Shown: positions 33,772 to 43,489 of the stretch, piece by piece | Numbering within the stretch: position 1 is the first letter of the stretch | How the letters are laid out: each line of letters begins with the position of its first letter | Assembly: GCA_964460845.1 (NCBI GenBank) | Contig: CAYWRZ010000006.1 | Span: forward strand, 138,091 to 202,090 | Reading direction: 5' to 3' | From: CAYWRZ01 sp964460845 | GTDB lineage: Bacteria > Bacteroidota > Bacteroidia > Flavobacteriales_D > UBA2798 | Length of the DNA: 64,000 nt | Translations under genes and position numbers: made by a program | The notes under the pieces: model-generated | Databases searched by the model: none | What the model was told of the DNA's origin: nothing | What the model saw: the letters and a program-made list of their open reading frames with translations, nothing else

Positions 33772-34917
33772 TCAGGACAAAGCCCCTTTACGCACTTCCA
33801 TGGCCCTTTCGTAAGCCCGTTCATACAAAGGAAGTATCCGATTTATATCGAAATCGGCGGCTTTTTTTCTTGCGTTTTCACGGAAAGAAAGCAGCATCCC
33901 GGGATCGTTAAGAAGTGTCAGGGCATTCCTCGTCATCGAATCAATATCGCCTACTTCACTTAAAAATCCCGTCACTCCGTGTTCGTTCACTTCGGGAATA
34001 CCGCCCGTATTGCTGCTTATTACAGGCACTCCGGCCGCCATCGCCTCTAAGGCCGATAAGCCAAAGCTCTCGGTAGCCGAAGTAAGCAGAAATAAATCGG
34101 AAATTTTCAATACTTCGATGGTTTGCTTGAGCTTGCCCAGCATAATCACATCTTCACATACCCCCAACTCCCGACACAATTTTTCAATATGTGAACGTTC
34201 GGGGCCGTCGCCTACCAGCATAAGCTTGGCAGGCACCTGCTGGCTTATTTTTTCAAACACCCGCACCACGTCTTCTATGCGTTTTACCTTGCGGAAATTG
34301 GAGATATGCGTCAGCAGAAACTCACCCTTGGGCGCATAACAGTCACGCAGCTCGTCTCTTCTCCAGGCGGTATCGTAATCGGCAGTACGAATAAAATTGG
34401 GAATCACTTCTATCTCGCGCTTTACGTCAAAAAAACGATAGGTATCTTCTTTCAGGCTTTGCGAAACGGCGGTTACGCCATCAGACTGGTTAATCGCAAA
34501 AGTAATGACCGGTTCGAAAGAGCTGTCTTTGCCCACCAGGGTTATATCCGTGCCGTGCAGGGTGGTAATAAAGGGTACCGAAATACCTTGCGAACGCAAT
34601 ATCTGCCGGGCCATATAAGCTGCCGAGGCGTGCGGAATAGCATAATGCACGTGCAGCAAATCCAGCTTTTCATATTTCACCACATCGACCAACTTACTGG
34701 TCAGTACCAACTCGTAAGGGGTGTAATCGAACAGCGGGTAATCGGATACCAGCACTTCGTGGTAAAAAATATTTTCGCGCAAACCACCCAGCCGCACCGG
34801 CTGATCGTACGTAATAAAATGCACCTGATGCCCTTTACGCGCCAGGGCCATACCCAGCTCGGTAGCCACTACTCCGCTCCCGCCAAAGGTGGGATAACAT
34901 ACAATTCCGATTTTCAT
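33772..34917 (-). CDS. bshA: N-acetyl-alpha-D-glucosaminyl L-malate synthase BshA
   Basis: This family 4 glycosyltransferase joins GlcNAc from UDP-GlcNAc to L-malate, the first step of bacillithiol synthesis. The N-terminus MKIGIVCYPTFGGSGVVATE is diagnostic; further BshA features are HVHYAIPHASAAYMA, TTLHGTDITLVG and EVIPNFIRTADY, and the GT4 donor motif SATESFGLSALEAMAAGVP. ATG 34917 is chosen because 16 upstream in-frame residues have no match in the family. Length is 381. Other bacillithiol genes (bshB, bshC) are not in the window. Confidence 0.92.
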   Translation of the reverse strand: MKIGIVCYPTFGGSGVVATELGMALARKGHQVHFITYDQPVRLGGLRENIFYHEVLVSDYPLFDYTPYELVLTSKLVDVVKYEKLDLLHVHYAIPHASAAYMARQILRSQGISVPFITTLHGTDITLVGKDSSFEPVITFAINQSDGVTAVSQSLKEDTYRFFDVKREIEVIPNFIRTADYDTAWRRDELRDCYAPKGEFLLTHISNFRKVKRIEDVVRVFEKISQQVPAKLMLVGDGPERSHIEKLCRELGVCEDVIMLGKLKQTIEVLKISDLFLLTSATESFGLSALEAMAAGVPVISSNTGGIPEVNEHGVTGFLSEVGDIDSMTRNALTLLNDPGMLLSFRENARKKAADFDINRILPLYERAYERAMEVRKGALS

Positions 34918-35017
34918 GCCTGCTTCAATTTTCGGATAAATACCGTTGCGAATATACAAAGACACCCGCTTCGACCGATAGAGAAATACGCTTACTTACA
35001 GGAAAGCCACAGACTGC

Positions 35018-37993
35018 TCAATTCAGCGCTTCGCTACGGCTAAGGGCATTGTAAAAGGCCTGTTGTATGTCGGTACGCACGCCCATCCGCAATATTTTAG
35101 GGTTGTCGGCTATCGGATACGAACGGTTCGAAAGGAAGATATAAATTACATCGGGACCCGGATCGGCCCAGGCGGTAATACCCGTAAAACCGGTGTGCCC
35201 GAAGCTCTCTTTGGTGACACAATTGCAGGTAGGCCCCGAATTAGTGGTCATGGTAGGCCGATCAAAGCCCGCTCCGCGACGGTTGCCCGGACAAAACTGG
35301 CAGCGTGCATACTCTTTTACGGTTGCCGCTTCGAGGTATTTCTCGCCTCCGTACGTACCGTAATTCATGAGCATCTGCATCATAATGGCCAAATCGTTGG
35401 CATTAGAAAATAAGCCGGCATGACCGGCCACCCCGCCTAACATGGCAGCGCCCTGATCGTGCACATATCCGTGAATAAGCTGCTTGCGGTAAATTTTATC
35501 GTCTTCGGTCGGTGTTACACGATTTTTGTCGAAACGTTTCAGCGGATTATACCCCAGGGTCTGTGCCCCAAGCGGAATGTAAAACAGACTGTCCATATAC
35601 CGATCCATCCCCTTACGTGTAATACGCTCCACTATTTCCTGAAGGAAATAATAGCCCACATCGCTGTACAGGTAATTACGCTGCTTGCGCAAAGGCGTTT
35701 TTTTGATAGCAGCAAATATAGAATCGCGGTATGTATCAAGGATATAGAGGTTATCGGCAACCTGCAGGCGAAAGCTATCGGCAGACTGCTTGCGGTAAAT
35801 CTCTTCTTTCCATTTTCCGGTGTTAAGGGTAGCCTGATAAAACGGAATCCAGGCTACTAATCCGGCCTCGTGCGCCAGCATACGACGTATCTGAATAGCA
35901 CCGTATTCGGACGAATCGAGCAGGCCCGGCAGGTAATCGCGAAGACGGTGATCAAGACTGAACTTTTTCTCGTCGGTAAGCCGCATCAAGGCCGAAACGG
36001 TACCGGCTATTTTACTGACCGAAGCCAAATCGTATAAATCGGTGTTGCTTACCTGACGCAGGCTATCATACGTATGATAACCGAAAGAACGGTAATAAAA
36101 TACTTTCCCTTTTTTTGCCGCCAGCACCTGACAACCCGGATAAGCTTTTTCGATCACTCCGCGCATGGCGAGCGAATCGATTTTCAGCAGGTCGGCCGAA
36201 CGTATGCCTAATTCTTCGGGCAATACATAGCCCAGGCGCACAGGCTTTTCGATAGCAAGACCATCGCCCAGCTTAAAATAAGCAGAGGCATTTACAGGCA
36301 ATTGCCCGTTGCAGGCTATTCCTCCGAAAATAAGCTGTCCGGCCAAATCTTTAGCCTCTTCCGAATTTTCGTAAGCCATAACCAGTCCGTCTAACAAGCT
36401 GGCGCCCGCAAAATGACGCAGCCCGTAAGCATTGCCGAAATGTGCCACTATCACTTTGCGTTGCCTGCGCTGGTTACTTATAAAAGCCACAGCTTCGGGC
36501 GTTATCCCGAATTTTTCCGAGGGTCGGTTCGTAGCGCTGTGCAAGCCCACGATAAGCAGGTTATAGTCGCGCAGCTTCGGAACAAGAGCACCCACATCGC
36601 CTCCGCGCGGCGCCGCCGGAAGCGAAAAATGGGTCAGCGCGGCATAACGGCTCAGCGAAGTTTGAAAAGTATTGTGCAGGGTATCGCCTATCGACACCAC
36701 GGCTATACGCAAAGTATCGAGGCGCTTTAGCGGCAATATATCGGCTTCGTTGCGCAGCAGGGTCAGCGAACCGGCAGTAAGTCGGCGAAGCAGCGATTTC
36801 GCATAAGACGTTTGTAAATCGGAAACGAGGTTCTCGGTGTTTACCGGACGGTACTGATCCAGCCGCACCCATTTTTTAGCCAGCAGGATACGCCGACAAC
36901 GGCGGTCTATCTCTTGCTGTGTGATTTCTCCGTTGGCAATCGCTTTCTGAATACCTTTCACCGCCGCAGGCACGTCTTCGGGGAAGAGCAGCACATCGTT
37001 GCCGGCCAACAGGGCTTTTACCGCTACTTCTCCTTTTCCGTAATGATCGCTTACGCCTTTCATGTTAAGGGCATCGGTGAAAATGAGTCCTTCGAAACCC
37101 ATCTCCTCGCGCAGCAAATCGCGAATAATGCTTCGGGAAAGCGTACTGGCTAATCCGGCGGTTTTTTCGAGGGCGGGAATGTACAGGTGCGCTACCATTA
37201 CGCTGGCCATTCCGCCGCGAAACAAGACCTGAAAAGGATAAAGCTCGAGGCTGTCGAGCCGGCTGCGCGAATGCGGTATCACGGGCAGGGCCAGGTGCGA
37301 ATCGGTATCGGTGTCGCCGTGTCCGGGAAAATGCTTGGCATTGGCCATTACCCGCAGGTCCTGCATCCCTTTCATGTAAGCGGCGCTTTTGCGGGTTACG
37401 TTGATCCGGTCTTCGCCGAACGAACGAAAATTGATCACCGGGTTGTCGGGATTATTGTTGATGTCGGCTACAGGTGCAAAATTAATATGCACGCCAAGCC
37501 GGATACATTCGCGGGCTATCTCGCGCCCCATCAGGTACACTAAGGTATCGTTGCGCAAAGCGCCCAGGGTCATCTGCTTCGGAAATTTCAGGGTGCTGTC
37601 GAGCCGCATGGCCAGGCCCCACTCGGCATCCATCGCGATAAGCAAAGGTACTGCGGCAGCTTGCTGATAACGGTTGGTAAGCTGCGCCTGCCGCACCGGA
37701 CCGCCCTGAAAAAAAATGAGTCCGCCGATATGATACTCCCTGACCAACTCGGTGATTTCTTTTTCGTGCGCCGCATCGCGGTTGGAATAGGCGGCTACCA
37801 TAAACAACTGGCCTATACGCGCTTCGGGACTCAGACTGCGCATTACCGAATCGACCCAGCGGGTATCCTCCTCCAGAAAAGCGGGCTTTATCCCCGGGGC
37901 AGCGCGCTTTTCTTCTCCTTCAGGCTTCGCATACCATGCCGTAATTATCATCCATCCCGCACACAGCAAAAGGACACTCCATACTTTTTTCAT
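35018..37993 (-). CDS. Secreted GH3 beta-N-acetylhexosaminidase fused to a beta-lactamase-fold hydrolase
   Basis: This is a protein of 991 residues with an N-terminal signal or anchor (VWSVLLLCAGWMIITAW). The first half is a NagZ-like GH3 domain: GGLIFFQGGP, ANAKHFPGHGDTDTDSH (catalytic His region) and FEGLIFTDALNMKGV with the nucleophile Asp. The C-terminal third is a serine hydrolase of the beta-lactamase/PBP4 class: SxxK in ASVSKIAGTV (about residue 656), YSDVGYYFL and the HTG motif in FGHTGFTG. A cell-wall recycling or modification role is likely. Start codons at 38020 and 38002 are also in frame; 37993 best opens the signal sequence. The gene is divergent from mutL. Confidence 0.85.
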   Translation of the reverse strand: MKKVWSVLLLCAGWMIITAWYAKPEGEEKRAAPGIKPAFLEEDTRWVDSVMRSLSPEARIGQLFMVAAYSNRDAAHEKEITELVREYHIGGLIFFQGGPVRQAQLTNRYQQAAAVPLLIAMDAEWGLAMRLDSTLKFPKQMTLGALRNDTLVYLMGREIARECIRLGVHINFAPVADINNNPDNPVINFRSFGEDRINVTRKSAAYMKGMQDLRVMANAKHFPGHGDTDTDSHLALPVIPHSRSRLDSLELYPFQVLFRGGMASVMVAHLYIPALEKTAGLASTLSRSIIRDLLREEMGFEGLIFTDALNMKGVSDHYGKGEVAVKALLAGNDVLLFPEDVPAAVKGIQKAIANGEITQQEIDRRCRRILLAKKWVRLDQYRPVNTENLVSDLQTSYAKSLLRRLTAGSLTLLRNEADILPLKRLDTLRIAVVSIGDTLHNTFQTSLSRYAALTHFSLPAAPRGGDVGALVPKLRDYNLLIVGLHSATNRPSEKFGITPEAVAFISNQRRQRKVIVAHFGNAYGLRHFAGASLLDGLVMAYENSEEAKDLAGQLIFGGIACNGQLPVNASAYFKLGDGLAIEKPVRLGYVLPEELGIRSADLLKIDSLAMRGVIEKAYPGCQVLAAKKGKVFYYRSFGYHTYDSLRQVSNTDLYDLASVSKIAGTVSALMRLTDEKKFSLDHRLRDYLPGLLDSSEYGAIQIRRMLAHEAGLVAWIPFYQATLNTGKWKEEIYRKQSADSFRLQVADNLYILDTYRDSIFAAIKKTPLRKQRNYLYSDVGYYFLQEIVERITRKGMDRYMDSLFYIPLGAQTLGYNPLKRFDKNRVTPTEDDKIYRKQLIHGYVHDQGAAMLGGVAGHAGLFSNANDLAIMMQMLMNYGTYGGEKYLEAATVKEYARCQFCPGNRRGAGFDRPTMTTNSGPTCNCVTKESFGHTGFTGITAWADPGPDVIYIFLSNRSYPIADNPKILRMGVRTDIQQAFYNALSRSEALN

Positions 37994-38145
37994 ACTCCTC
38001 ATCTCAGGCAAGAATCGCACCTAAAATACAAGCCCCGGCACTGGGTTCGGATACACAAGGCCGTAACTTTTCAACAAACTACTATTCAAAGGTCGGCGCT
38101 TACGAACCAGGCAGGCGGTTCTTTTTCGGGTTCCTTCAAAAGTAT

Positions 38146-38153
38146 TACCTTTG
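38146..38153 (+). promoter_or_regulatory. -7 element upstream of mutL
   Basis: TACCTTTG matches TAnnTTTG exactly and would start RNA near 38160, about 95 bp before the mutL ATG. No clear -33 box. Confidence 0.4.
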
Positions 38154-38255
38154 CAAACGCAGTTTCCGGCATAAAAGTATGAAGTTTGTGCATGCCTTTC
38201 AACGCTTCATCACCTTAGCGGCTGCCCTGCATTTTTTTTAATTTTTACACCTTTC

Positions 38256-40085
38256 ATGCACGACCTTATCCGCCTCTTACCCGATTCGGTAGCCAATCAG
38301 ATTGCCGCAGGCGAAGTGGTGCAACGACCGGCCTCGGCCGTAAAAGAGCTGCTCGAAAACGCTATCGACGCGGGAGCCGACAAGATTCAGCTTATCGTAA
38401 AAGAAGCCGGTAAAACCCTTATTCAGGTAACCGACAACGGCTGTGGCATGAGCGAAAACGACGCACATCTGTGTTTTGCCCGCCACGCTACTTCCAAGAT
38501 ACAACAGGCCGAAGATTTATTTCGCATCCGCACCAAGGGCTTTCGCGGAGAAGCCTTAGCTTCTATCGCGGCGGTGGCGCAAGTGGAGCTGCGTACCCGG
38601 CGGCGGGAAGATGCGGTAGGCACATTGCTGCGGATAGAAGGCTCCGAAATCAAAGCGCAGGAAGCGGTGAGCTGCCCGGAAGGCAGCACTTTTCTGGTCA
38701 AAAACCTGTTTTTTAATATTCCGGCCCGCAGAAACTTCCTCAAATCGAATCAGGTGGAGCTGCGGCATATTATCGACGAATTTCAGCGGGTGGCACTGGC
38801 GCATCCGCAGGTGCATTTTGAGATGCACCACCAGCAGTCGGAAGTGTTTAACCTGCCCGCAGGGAATCTGCGTCAGCGTATCGTTGGCCTGTTCGGTAAA
38901 AATTACAACGAGCGTTTAGTACCTGTCGAAGAAACGACCGATATCGTACAGGTACACGGATTTCTCGTCAAGCCCGAGCATGCCCGGAAAACACGGGGCG
39001 AGCAGTTTTTTTTCGTCAACGATCGTTTTATCAAAAGTAATTACCTGCATCACGCCGTGCAGGCTGCTTATAAAGGGCTGATTCCTGCCGACAGCTTTCC
39101 TTCTTATTTCCTTTACCTCGATATTGCCTCCGAGCGCATCGATATCAATATTCACCCTACCAAAACCGAAATCAAGTTCGACGACGAGCGTTCGGTCTAT
39201 GCCATTCTGCATTCGGCGCTGCGCCGCTCGCTGGGCATGTACAACATTTCGCCTACGCTCGATTTTGAAACGGAGCAAGGGATTGAGCTTCCGCTGCTGC
39301 AAAAAGATACCGTGATACGCCAACCCACGATTCAGGTTAACCCGAACTACAATCCGTTTGAGGTACCCTCGGGTTGGAAAAGCGCTTCACAGGGCGGAGG
39401 CACTAAAAAGGAAACGTCCGTACCGCCGCTCCCTGATAGCCACGAGGCTCCCCATTTCCGAAGGGAGCGTAAAGAAAACGCAGACCTTTTTGAGACCGAT
39501 AAAACAGAACCACAGCCCGAAACCGAAAGGCTGCTGCTCCAGCTTCACCAGCGGTATATTCTCTGTCCGATCAAATCGGGCTACTGGATTATCGATCAGC
39601 AACGGGCGCACGAGCGCATTCTGTTCGAAAAATTTATCACTGCCCTGGCACGGCATACCGGCTACAGCCAGCAACAGCTTTTTCCGCAGGTAGTAGAGCT
39701 GAATCCCTCTGATTTTGCGCTGCTCAAAGAGCTGGAAGAAGACCTGCGTCACCTGGGTTTCGACCTGCAGGAATTCGGGCGACACAGCTTTGCGGTAAAC
39801 GGAACTCCTGCCGATGCCGGTGATCTAAATCCACAGCAACTTATCGAACAACTATTAGAAGAGCTCAAGCACCACTCTTCGACCATACGCGGCAACCGGC
39901 TCGAAGCGTTGGCACGTTCGCTGGCCGGTACCGTATCAATAAAACCGGGCAAAGTATTAAGCCGTACCGAAATGAACGGTCTTATCGACGAACTGTTTGC
40001 CTGCGAAACGCCGCATCAGTCGCCCGCAGGTAAACCGACATTTGTTACCTTTACACTCGAAGAACTGGAAAAAAGAATGAGCTGA
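38256..40085 (+). CDS. mutL: DNA mismatch repair protein MutL
   Basis: This mismatch-repair matchmaker ATPase has 609 residues. The GHKL ATPase motifs are intact: IAAGEVVQRPASAVKELLEN, DNGCGMS, ATSKI and TKGFRGEALASIA. NIHPTKTEIKFDDE closes the N-terminal domain. A Pro/Lys/Glu-rich linker (about 360-420) leads to the dimerisation domain. In that domain the metal endonuclease motif DQHA reads DQQRAHERILFE, with His and Ala replaced, and the usual CPHGRP near the end is SPAGKP, so endonuclease activity is doubtful. The stop TGA shares a base with the rhomboid start. Confidence 0.95.
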   Translation: MHDLIRLLPDSVANQIAAGEVVQRPASAVKELLENAIDAGADKIQLIVKEAGKTLIQVTDNGCGMSENDAHLCFARHATSKIQQAEDLFRIRTKGFRGEALASIAAVAQVELRTRRREDAVGTLLRIEGSEIKAQEAVSCPEGSTFLVKNLFFNIPARRNFLKSNQVELRHIIDEFQRVALAHPQVHFEMHHQQSEVFNLPAGNLRQRIVGLFGKNYNERLVPVEETTDIVQVHGFLVKPEHARKTRGEQFFFVNDRFIKSNYLHHAVQAAYKGLIPADSFPSYFLYLDIASERIDINIHPTKTEIKFDDERSVYAILHSALRRSLGMYNISPTLDFETEQGIELPLLQKDTVIRQPTIQVNPNYNPFEVPSGWKSASQGGGTKKETSVPPLPDSHEAPHFRRERKENADLFETDKTEPQPETERLLLQLHQRYILCPIKSGYWIIDQQRAHERILFEKFITALARHTGYSQQQLFPQVVELNPSDFALLKELEEDLRHLGFDLQEFGRHSFAVNGTPADAGDLNPQQLIEQLLEELKHHSSTIRGNRLEALARSLAGTVSIKPGKVLSRTEMNGLIDELFACETPHQSPAGKPTFVTFTLEELEKRMS

Positions 40086-40780
40086 TGTTAGAAAACTGGT
40101 TAAGAAATATTCCGCCCGTCGTCAAAAATATAGCCATCATCTGCGTGCTGATGGGGCTGGCCACGTGGATTCTGCAGGGGCAGAATATCGACCTGAGAAT
40201 GGAGCTTAGCCTCTATTATCCCGATTCGCCGCATTTCAGACCCTATCAGATCGTGACGCACATGTTCATGCACGGCAGCCTGGGTCACCTGTTCTTCAAT
40301 ATGCTGGCGCTGCTTATGCTCGGAAGCTGGGTGGAACGGGCGCTGGGTTCCAAACGTTTTTTCATTTTTTACTTCATTACCGGCTTCGGAGCGCTGTTCT
40401 GCCACGTGCTGGCGAGCGGACTTGAAGTTTATAACGCTTCGGGTACCTTTTGGGCCTATTCGGAAGGCGCAAAAGTACCTCTCGAAATGTTTAAGCGTAT
40501 GGGCGAGATATACGGCAGTCCGGTACTGGGTGCTTCGGGCGCCGTATTTGGCGTGCTGATTGCTTTCGGGATGCTGTTTCCCAACCAGGAACTGTTCATC
40601 TTCCCTATTCCTTTTCCGCTCAAAGCGAAATATTTTATTCCGCTGCTGATTATCGCCGAGCTGTACCTGAGTCAGCGTCAGTTTAGCTGGGATAACATTG
40701 CGCATTACGCCCACCTTGGCGGTGCATTGGCCGGGTTTATTCTCATGCGCTTTTGGCGAAATAAAGTAATCCGTTTTTAA
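40085..40780 (+). CDS. Rhomboid family intramembrane serine protease (first)
   Basis: This 231-residue membrane protease has about six spans. The catalytic serine is in GASGAVFG and the histidine in AHYAHLGG. The HMFMHGSLGHLFFNMLAL segment is the usual second-span signature. It cleaves transmembrane substrates; none are known here. The gene overlaps mutL by one base and precedes a second rhomboid by 11 bp. Confidence 0.92.
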   Translation: MLENWLRNIPPVVKNIAIICVLMGLATWILQGQNIDLRMELSLYYPDSPHFRPYQIVTHMFMHGSLGHLFFNMLALLMLGSWVERALGSKRFFIFYFITGFGALFCHVLASGLEVYNASGTFWAYSEGAKVPLEMFKRMGEIYGSPVLGASGAVFGVLIAFGMLFPNQELFIFPIPFPLKAKYFIPLLIIAELYLSQRQFSWDNIAHYAHLGGALAGFILMRFWRNKVIRF

Positions 40781-40791
40781 GCGTCAGGAGC

Positions 40792-41715
40792 ATGTCTATC
40801 GCCAGGGATATCCGCGAACAATTCCGCAACGGTCAGGTGCTGATGCAGCTTATTCTGATCAATATCGGCGTGTTTCTACTGCTTCACCTGTTCAGGCTGC
40901 TGCTTATTCTGACGGGTAGTAAAGCCTCTGCCGCTTCGGCCGATTTACAAGCGCTGATCAACTGGCTGGCCATGCCTTACGAGCCCTGGGAACTCCTGAA
41001 AAAGCCCTGGACCCTCATCACCCACGCATTTCTGCATTACGACATTGCGCACATATTCTGGAACATGGTAATTCTGTACGTGTTCGGCACCTTAATGCGT
41101 CATTTCGGAGCAGAGAAAAAAATACTTTCTACCTATATTTTCGCTTCTATCGTAGGAGGCTTAATTTCTTTCGCAGGACTTTATTTCCTGGAAGGCTATC
41201 GTCAGAGCATACTGATGGGCGCTTCGGGCGGCGTAATGGGCATCATGTTAGCCGCCACTACTTTACGTCCTAACCAACCGATGCAAATGCTGCTTATCGG
41301 TCAGGTAAAAATCAAATACATAGCGGCCGTGATTGTGCTGATCGATCTCATCGGACTGAGCTATATGCGCAACATCGGCGGGCATTATGCCCATCTTGGC
41401 GGTGCGCTTACGGGCTGGTGGCTGATACGCGAAGCCATGAAAGGACGCGACTGGTCGGCCGGGTTTAACCGTTTTTTCTATGCGCTGCGCAACCTGTTGA
41501 GTCCTCGCGGGCGGCCTAAAAAAACGCGTTTACGGGTCAAGCACCGTACCGCAGCCCCCTCTTCGCGACCGATCAGTGACGAAGAATACAATCACATCCG
41601 GGCCGAAAAACAAAAAAAGATCGATCAGATTCTGGATAAAATAAGCCGCAACGGCTACGAAAGTCTTACCCGCGACGAAAAAGATTTCCTGTTCAATTCC
41701 AGCAAGGATGGCTAA
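40792..41715 (+). CDS. Rhomboid family protein with basic C-terminal tail (second)
   Basis: This is a 307-residue rhomboid with GASGGVMG (catalytic Ser) and GHYAHLGG (His), and HAFLHYDIAHIFWNMVILY in the second span. After the last span it has about 80 soluble residues rich in Arg and Lys (SPRGRPKKTRLRVKHR), then EEYNHIRAEKQKKIDQIL, which is common in Bacteroidota rhomboids and may contact cytoplasmic partners. A GTCAGGAG site precedes ATG 40792. The end overlaps the next gene by 8 bp. Confidence 0.92.
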   Translation: MSIARDIREQFRNGQVLMQLILINIGVFLLLHLFRLLLILTGSKASAASADLQALINWLAMPYEPWELLKKPWTLITHAFLHYDIAHIFWNMVILYVFGTLMRHFGAEKKILSTYIFASIVGGLISFAGLYFLEGYRQSILMGASGGVMGIMLAATTLRPNQPMQMLLIGQVKIKYIAAVIVLIDLIGLSYMRNIGGHYAHLGGALTGWWLIREAMKGRDWSAGFNRFFYALRNLLSPRGRPKKTRLRVKHRTAAPSSRPISDEEYNHIRAEKQKKIDQILDKISRNGYESLTRDEKDFLFNSSKDG

Positions 41716-42844
41716 GTTTTTTACCGAGCAGCCTGCCTCACCCGTTATCCGTGTACTTGGCGTTTTTACGGTGATTGTAGCCCTGCTGCTGCTTATCTCT
41801 TACCTGGCTGCTTATGTGAGTCCGCAACGATTTTGGCCCCTGGCCTTTTTCGGACTTACCTATCCGGTATGGCTGGGGCTAAATCTGCTCTGTCTTATCG
41901 GCTGGATTGCGCTGCGCCGAAAATGGCTTTGGGTACCTTTGATAGCCTGGCTTATCGGCTTTTCACATTTCCGTCATTTTGTACAATTTAATTTCCGGTC
42001 GGCACCGCTTCACGAAAATTCGACACGGATCAAAGTGTTGAGCTACAACGTGAGGCTTTTCGATTTGTACAACTGGGAACGAAACCGGCAGACGCGCGAT
42101 GCTATTTTCAAGCTGTTGCAACATGCGGATCCGGATATTATCTGTTTTCAGGAATTTTATCACACCGGACGAAAAGGCTATTTCACCACCCGCGATACCC
42201 TGGTAAAACTCTTGCGCACTCGGTATTACCACGAAGGTTATACCCATCGGCTGCACCACCAGCAGTATTTCGGCATAGCCACATTCAGCGCTTTTCCTAT
42301 TGTAGGTACCGGAGAAATCAGTTTCCGGAACGACAAAAATAACAATGCCATCTACAGCGATATCTTAGTCAAAAACGACACCCTTCGTATCTATAACGCC
42401 CATCTTTCTTCGGTACGCTTTCAACGTGGCGATTACGAATTTATCGGCGATACGGTAAACAGTAAAAAATGGACTTACCCCGAACAGAAGGTGGAAAAAG
42501 AGGAGCAACAAATCGTAGGGCGGTTAAAGCAGGCTTTTCTGAAACGCGCTTCGCAGGCCGAAACGTTGAAAACGCATATAGAGAAGAGTCCGCACCCGGT
42601 TATTCTTGCAGGCGATTTTAACGATACGCCGGTATCGTATTGCTACCATCTTTTTTCGACATTCCTGCACGATGCATTTGTACAAAGCGGAAACGGTATC
42701 GGCAGCACCTATATCGGTATTATTCCTTTATTGCGCATCGACTATATTTTTCACAGTCCGAACTTACATTCGTACGACTATCAAACGCTTCCGGGCGTTT
42801 ACTCCGACCATCACGCTATTTCCTGCATGATAGAGCTTCCCTGA
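41708..42844 (+). CDS. Membrane-anchored endonuclease/exonuclease/phosphatase family protein
   Basis: The product has 378 residues. Three hydrophobic segments (about 15-95) anchor it, and the rest is an EEP-fold metal-dependent hydrolase: VLSYNVRLFDLYNW, DPDIICFQEFY (catalytic Glu), HPVILAGDFNDTPVSY and VYSDHHAISC with the active-site His. Substrate may be a nucleic acid, phospholipid or other phosphodiester; the sequence does not say which. It follows the two rhomboids in a likely operon starting at mutL. Confidence 0.85.
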   Translation: MAKFFTEQPASPVIRVLGVFTVIVALLLLISYLAAYVSPQRFWPLAFFGLTYPVWLGLNLLCLIGWIALRRKWLWVPLIAWLIGFSHFRHFVQFNFRSAPLHENSTRIKVLSYNVRLFDLYNWERNRQTRDAIFKLLQHADPDIICFQEFYHTGRKGYFTTRDTLVKLLRTRYYHEGYTHRLHHQQYFGIATFSAFPIVGTGEISFRNDKNNNAIYSDILVKNDTLRIYNAHLSSVRFQRGDYEFIGDTVNSKKWTYPEQKVEKEEQQIVGRLKQAFLKRASQAETLKTHIEKSPHPVILAGDFNDTPVSYCYHLFSTFLHDAFVQSGNGIGSTYIGIIPLLRIDYIFHSPNLHSYDYQTLPGVYSDHHAISCMIELP

Positions 42845-42982
42845 GCTTATCCGTTTTTAAACGTTTATAGTCGTTTATCATACGGCTATAAGTGTCCATA
42901 CAATGTTACTTTGCTTAACGAAGAAAAACAGGCCGTGTAGAGTATTCAGAAATAAGTAGTGTAATTCAAAAGCGATGAGATC

Positions 42983-43330
42983 ATGAGCAGTATGCGAAAC
43001 AAAGTACAGTTGATTGGCCATTTGGGCTCCAATCCGGAAGTAAAAGTGTTGCCGAACGACAAAACGATGGCGCGTTTTCCCTTAGCGACACGCGAAAATT
43101 ATAAAAATGAAAAGGGAGAACGAATAAGCGAGACCCAATGGCACAACATCGTGGCCTGGGGCAACACCGCACGAATTGCGGAAAAATACCTGAGTAAAGG
43201 TCAGGAAGTAGCGCTCGAAGGCAAGCTGACCACGCGCAGTTACGAAGATAAATCGGGAGTGAAGCGTTACTTTACCGAAGTGATCGTTAGTGAGCTGCTG
43301 CTGCTTGGCAGCGGACGGAAAGAAAACTGA
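42983..43330 (+). CDS. ssb: Single-stranded DNA-binding protein, short form
   Basis: This OB-fold protein of 115 residues opens MRNKVQLIGHLGSNPEVKVL and contains SETQWHNIVAWGNTARIAEK and LEGKLTTRSYEDKSGVKRYF. It lacks the flexible linker and acidic tip that recruit repair proteins in housekeeping SSBs, so it is probably a secondary copy. A TTACTTTG sequence at 42906-42913 is one base off the -7 consensus. It is a single gene with its own terminator. Confidence 0.92.
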   Translation: MSSMRNKVQLIGHLGSNPEVKVLPNDKTMARFPLATRENYKNEKGERISETQWHNIVAWGNTARIAEKYLSKGQEVALEGKLTTRSYEDKSGVKRYFTEVIVSELLLLGSGRKEN

Positions 43331-43346
43331 GCTCGCCCTTCGGGTT

Positions 43347-43380
43347 ACCTCTCCCTCTTTTTCCGGGGGAGAGGTTCTTT
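43347..43380 (+). terminator. Terminator after ssb
   Basis: ACCTCTCCC (43347-43355) pairs with GGGAGAGGT (43367-43375), followed by TCTTTCT. The stem is good and the T-run moderate. Confidence 0.6.
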
Positions 43381-43455
43381 CTCGTATTTACCGATTTCTC
43401 ACACGATATCACCGCCAAGCGCGTTTATAACGCCTGTAAACTACCTTTTAAAGGT

Positions 43456-43463
43456 TATATTTG
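43456..43463 (+). promoter_or_regulatory. -7 element of the DUF3857 gene
   Basis: TATATTTG matches the -7 consensus exactly, 26 bp before ATG 43490. No -33 match was found. Confidence 0.5.
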
Positions 43464-43489
43464 GAATCATTACTTTAAAACACACTTGC

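Noticed and set aside
40085..41715. Recent tandem duplication of rhomboid genes
   Set aside because: The two proteins share only active-site motifs and differ in length and tail, so they are old paralogues, not a recent duplication or assembly repeat.
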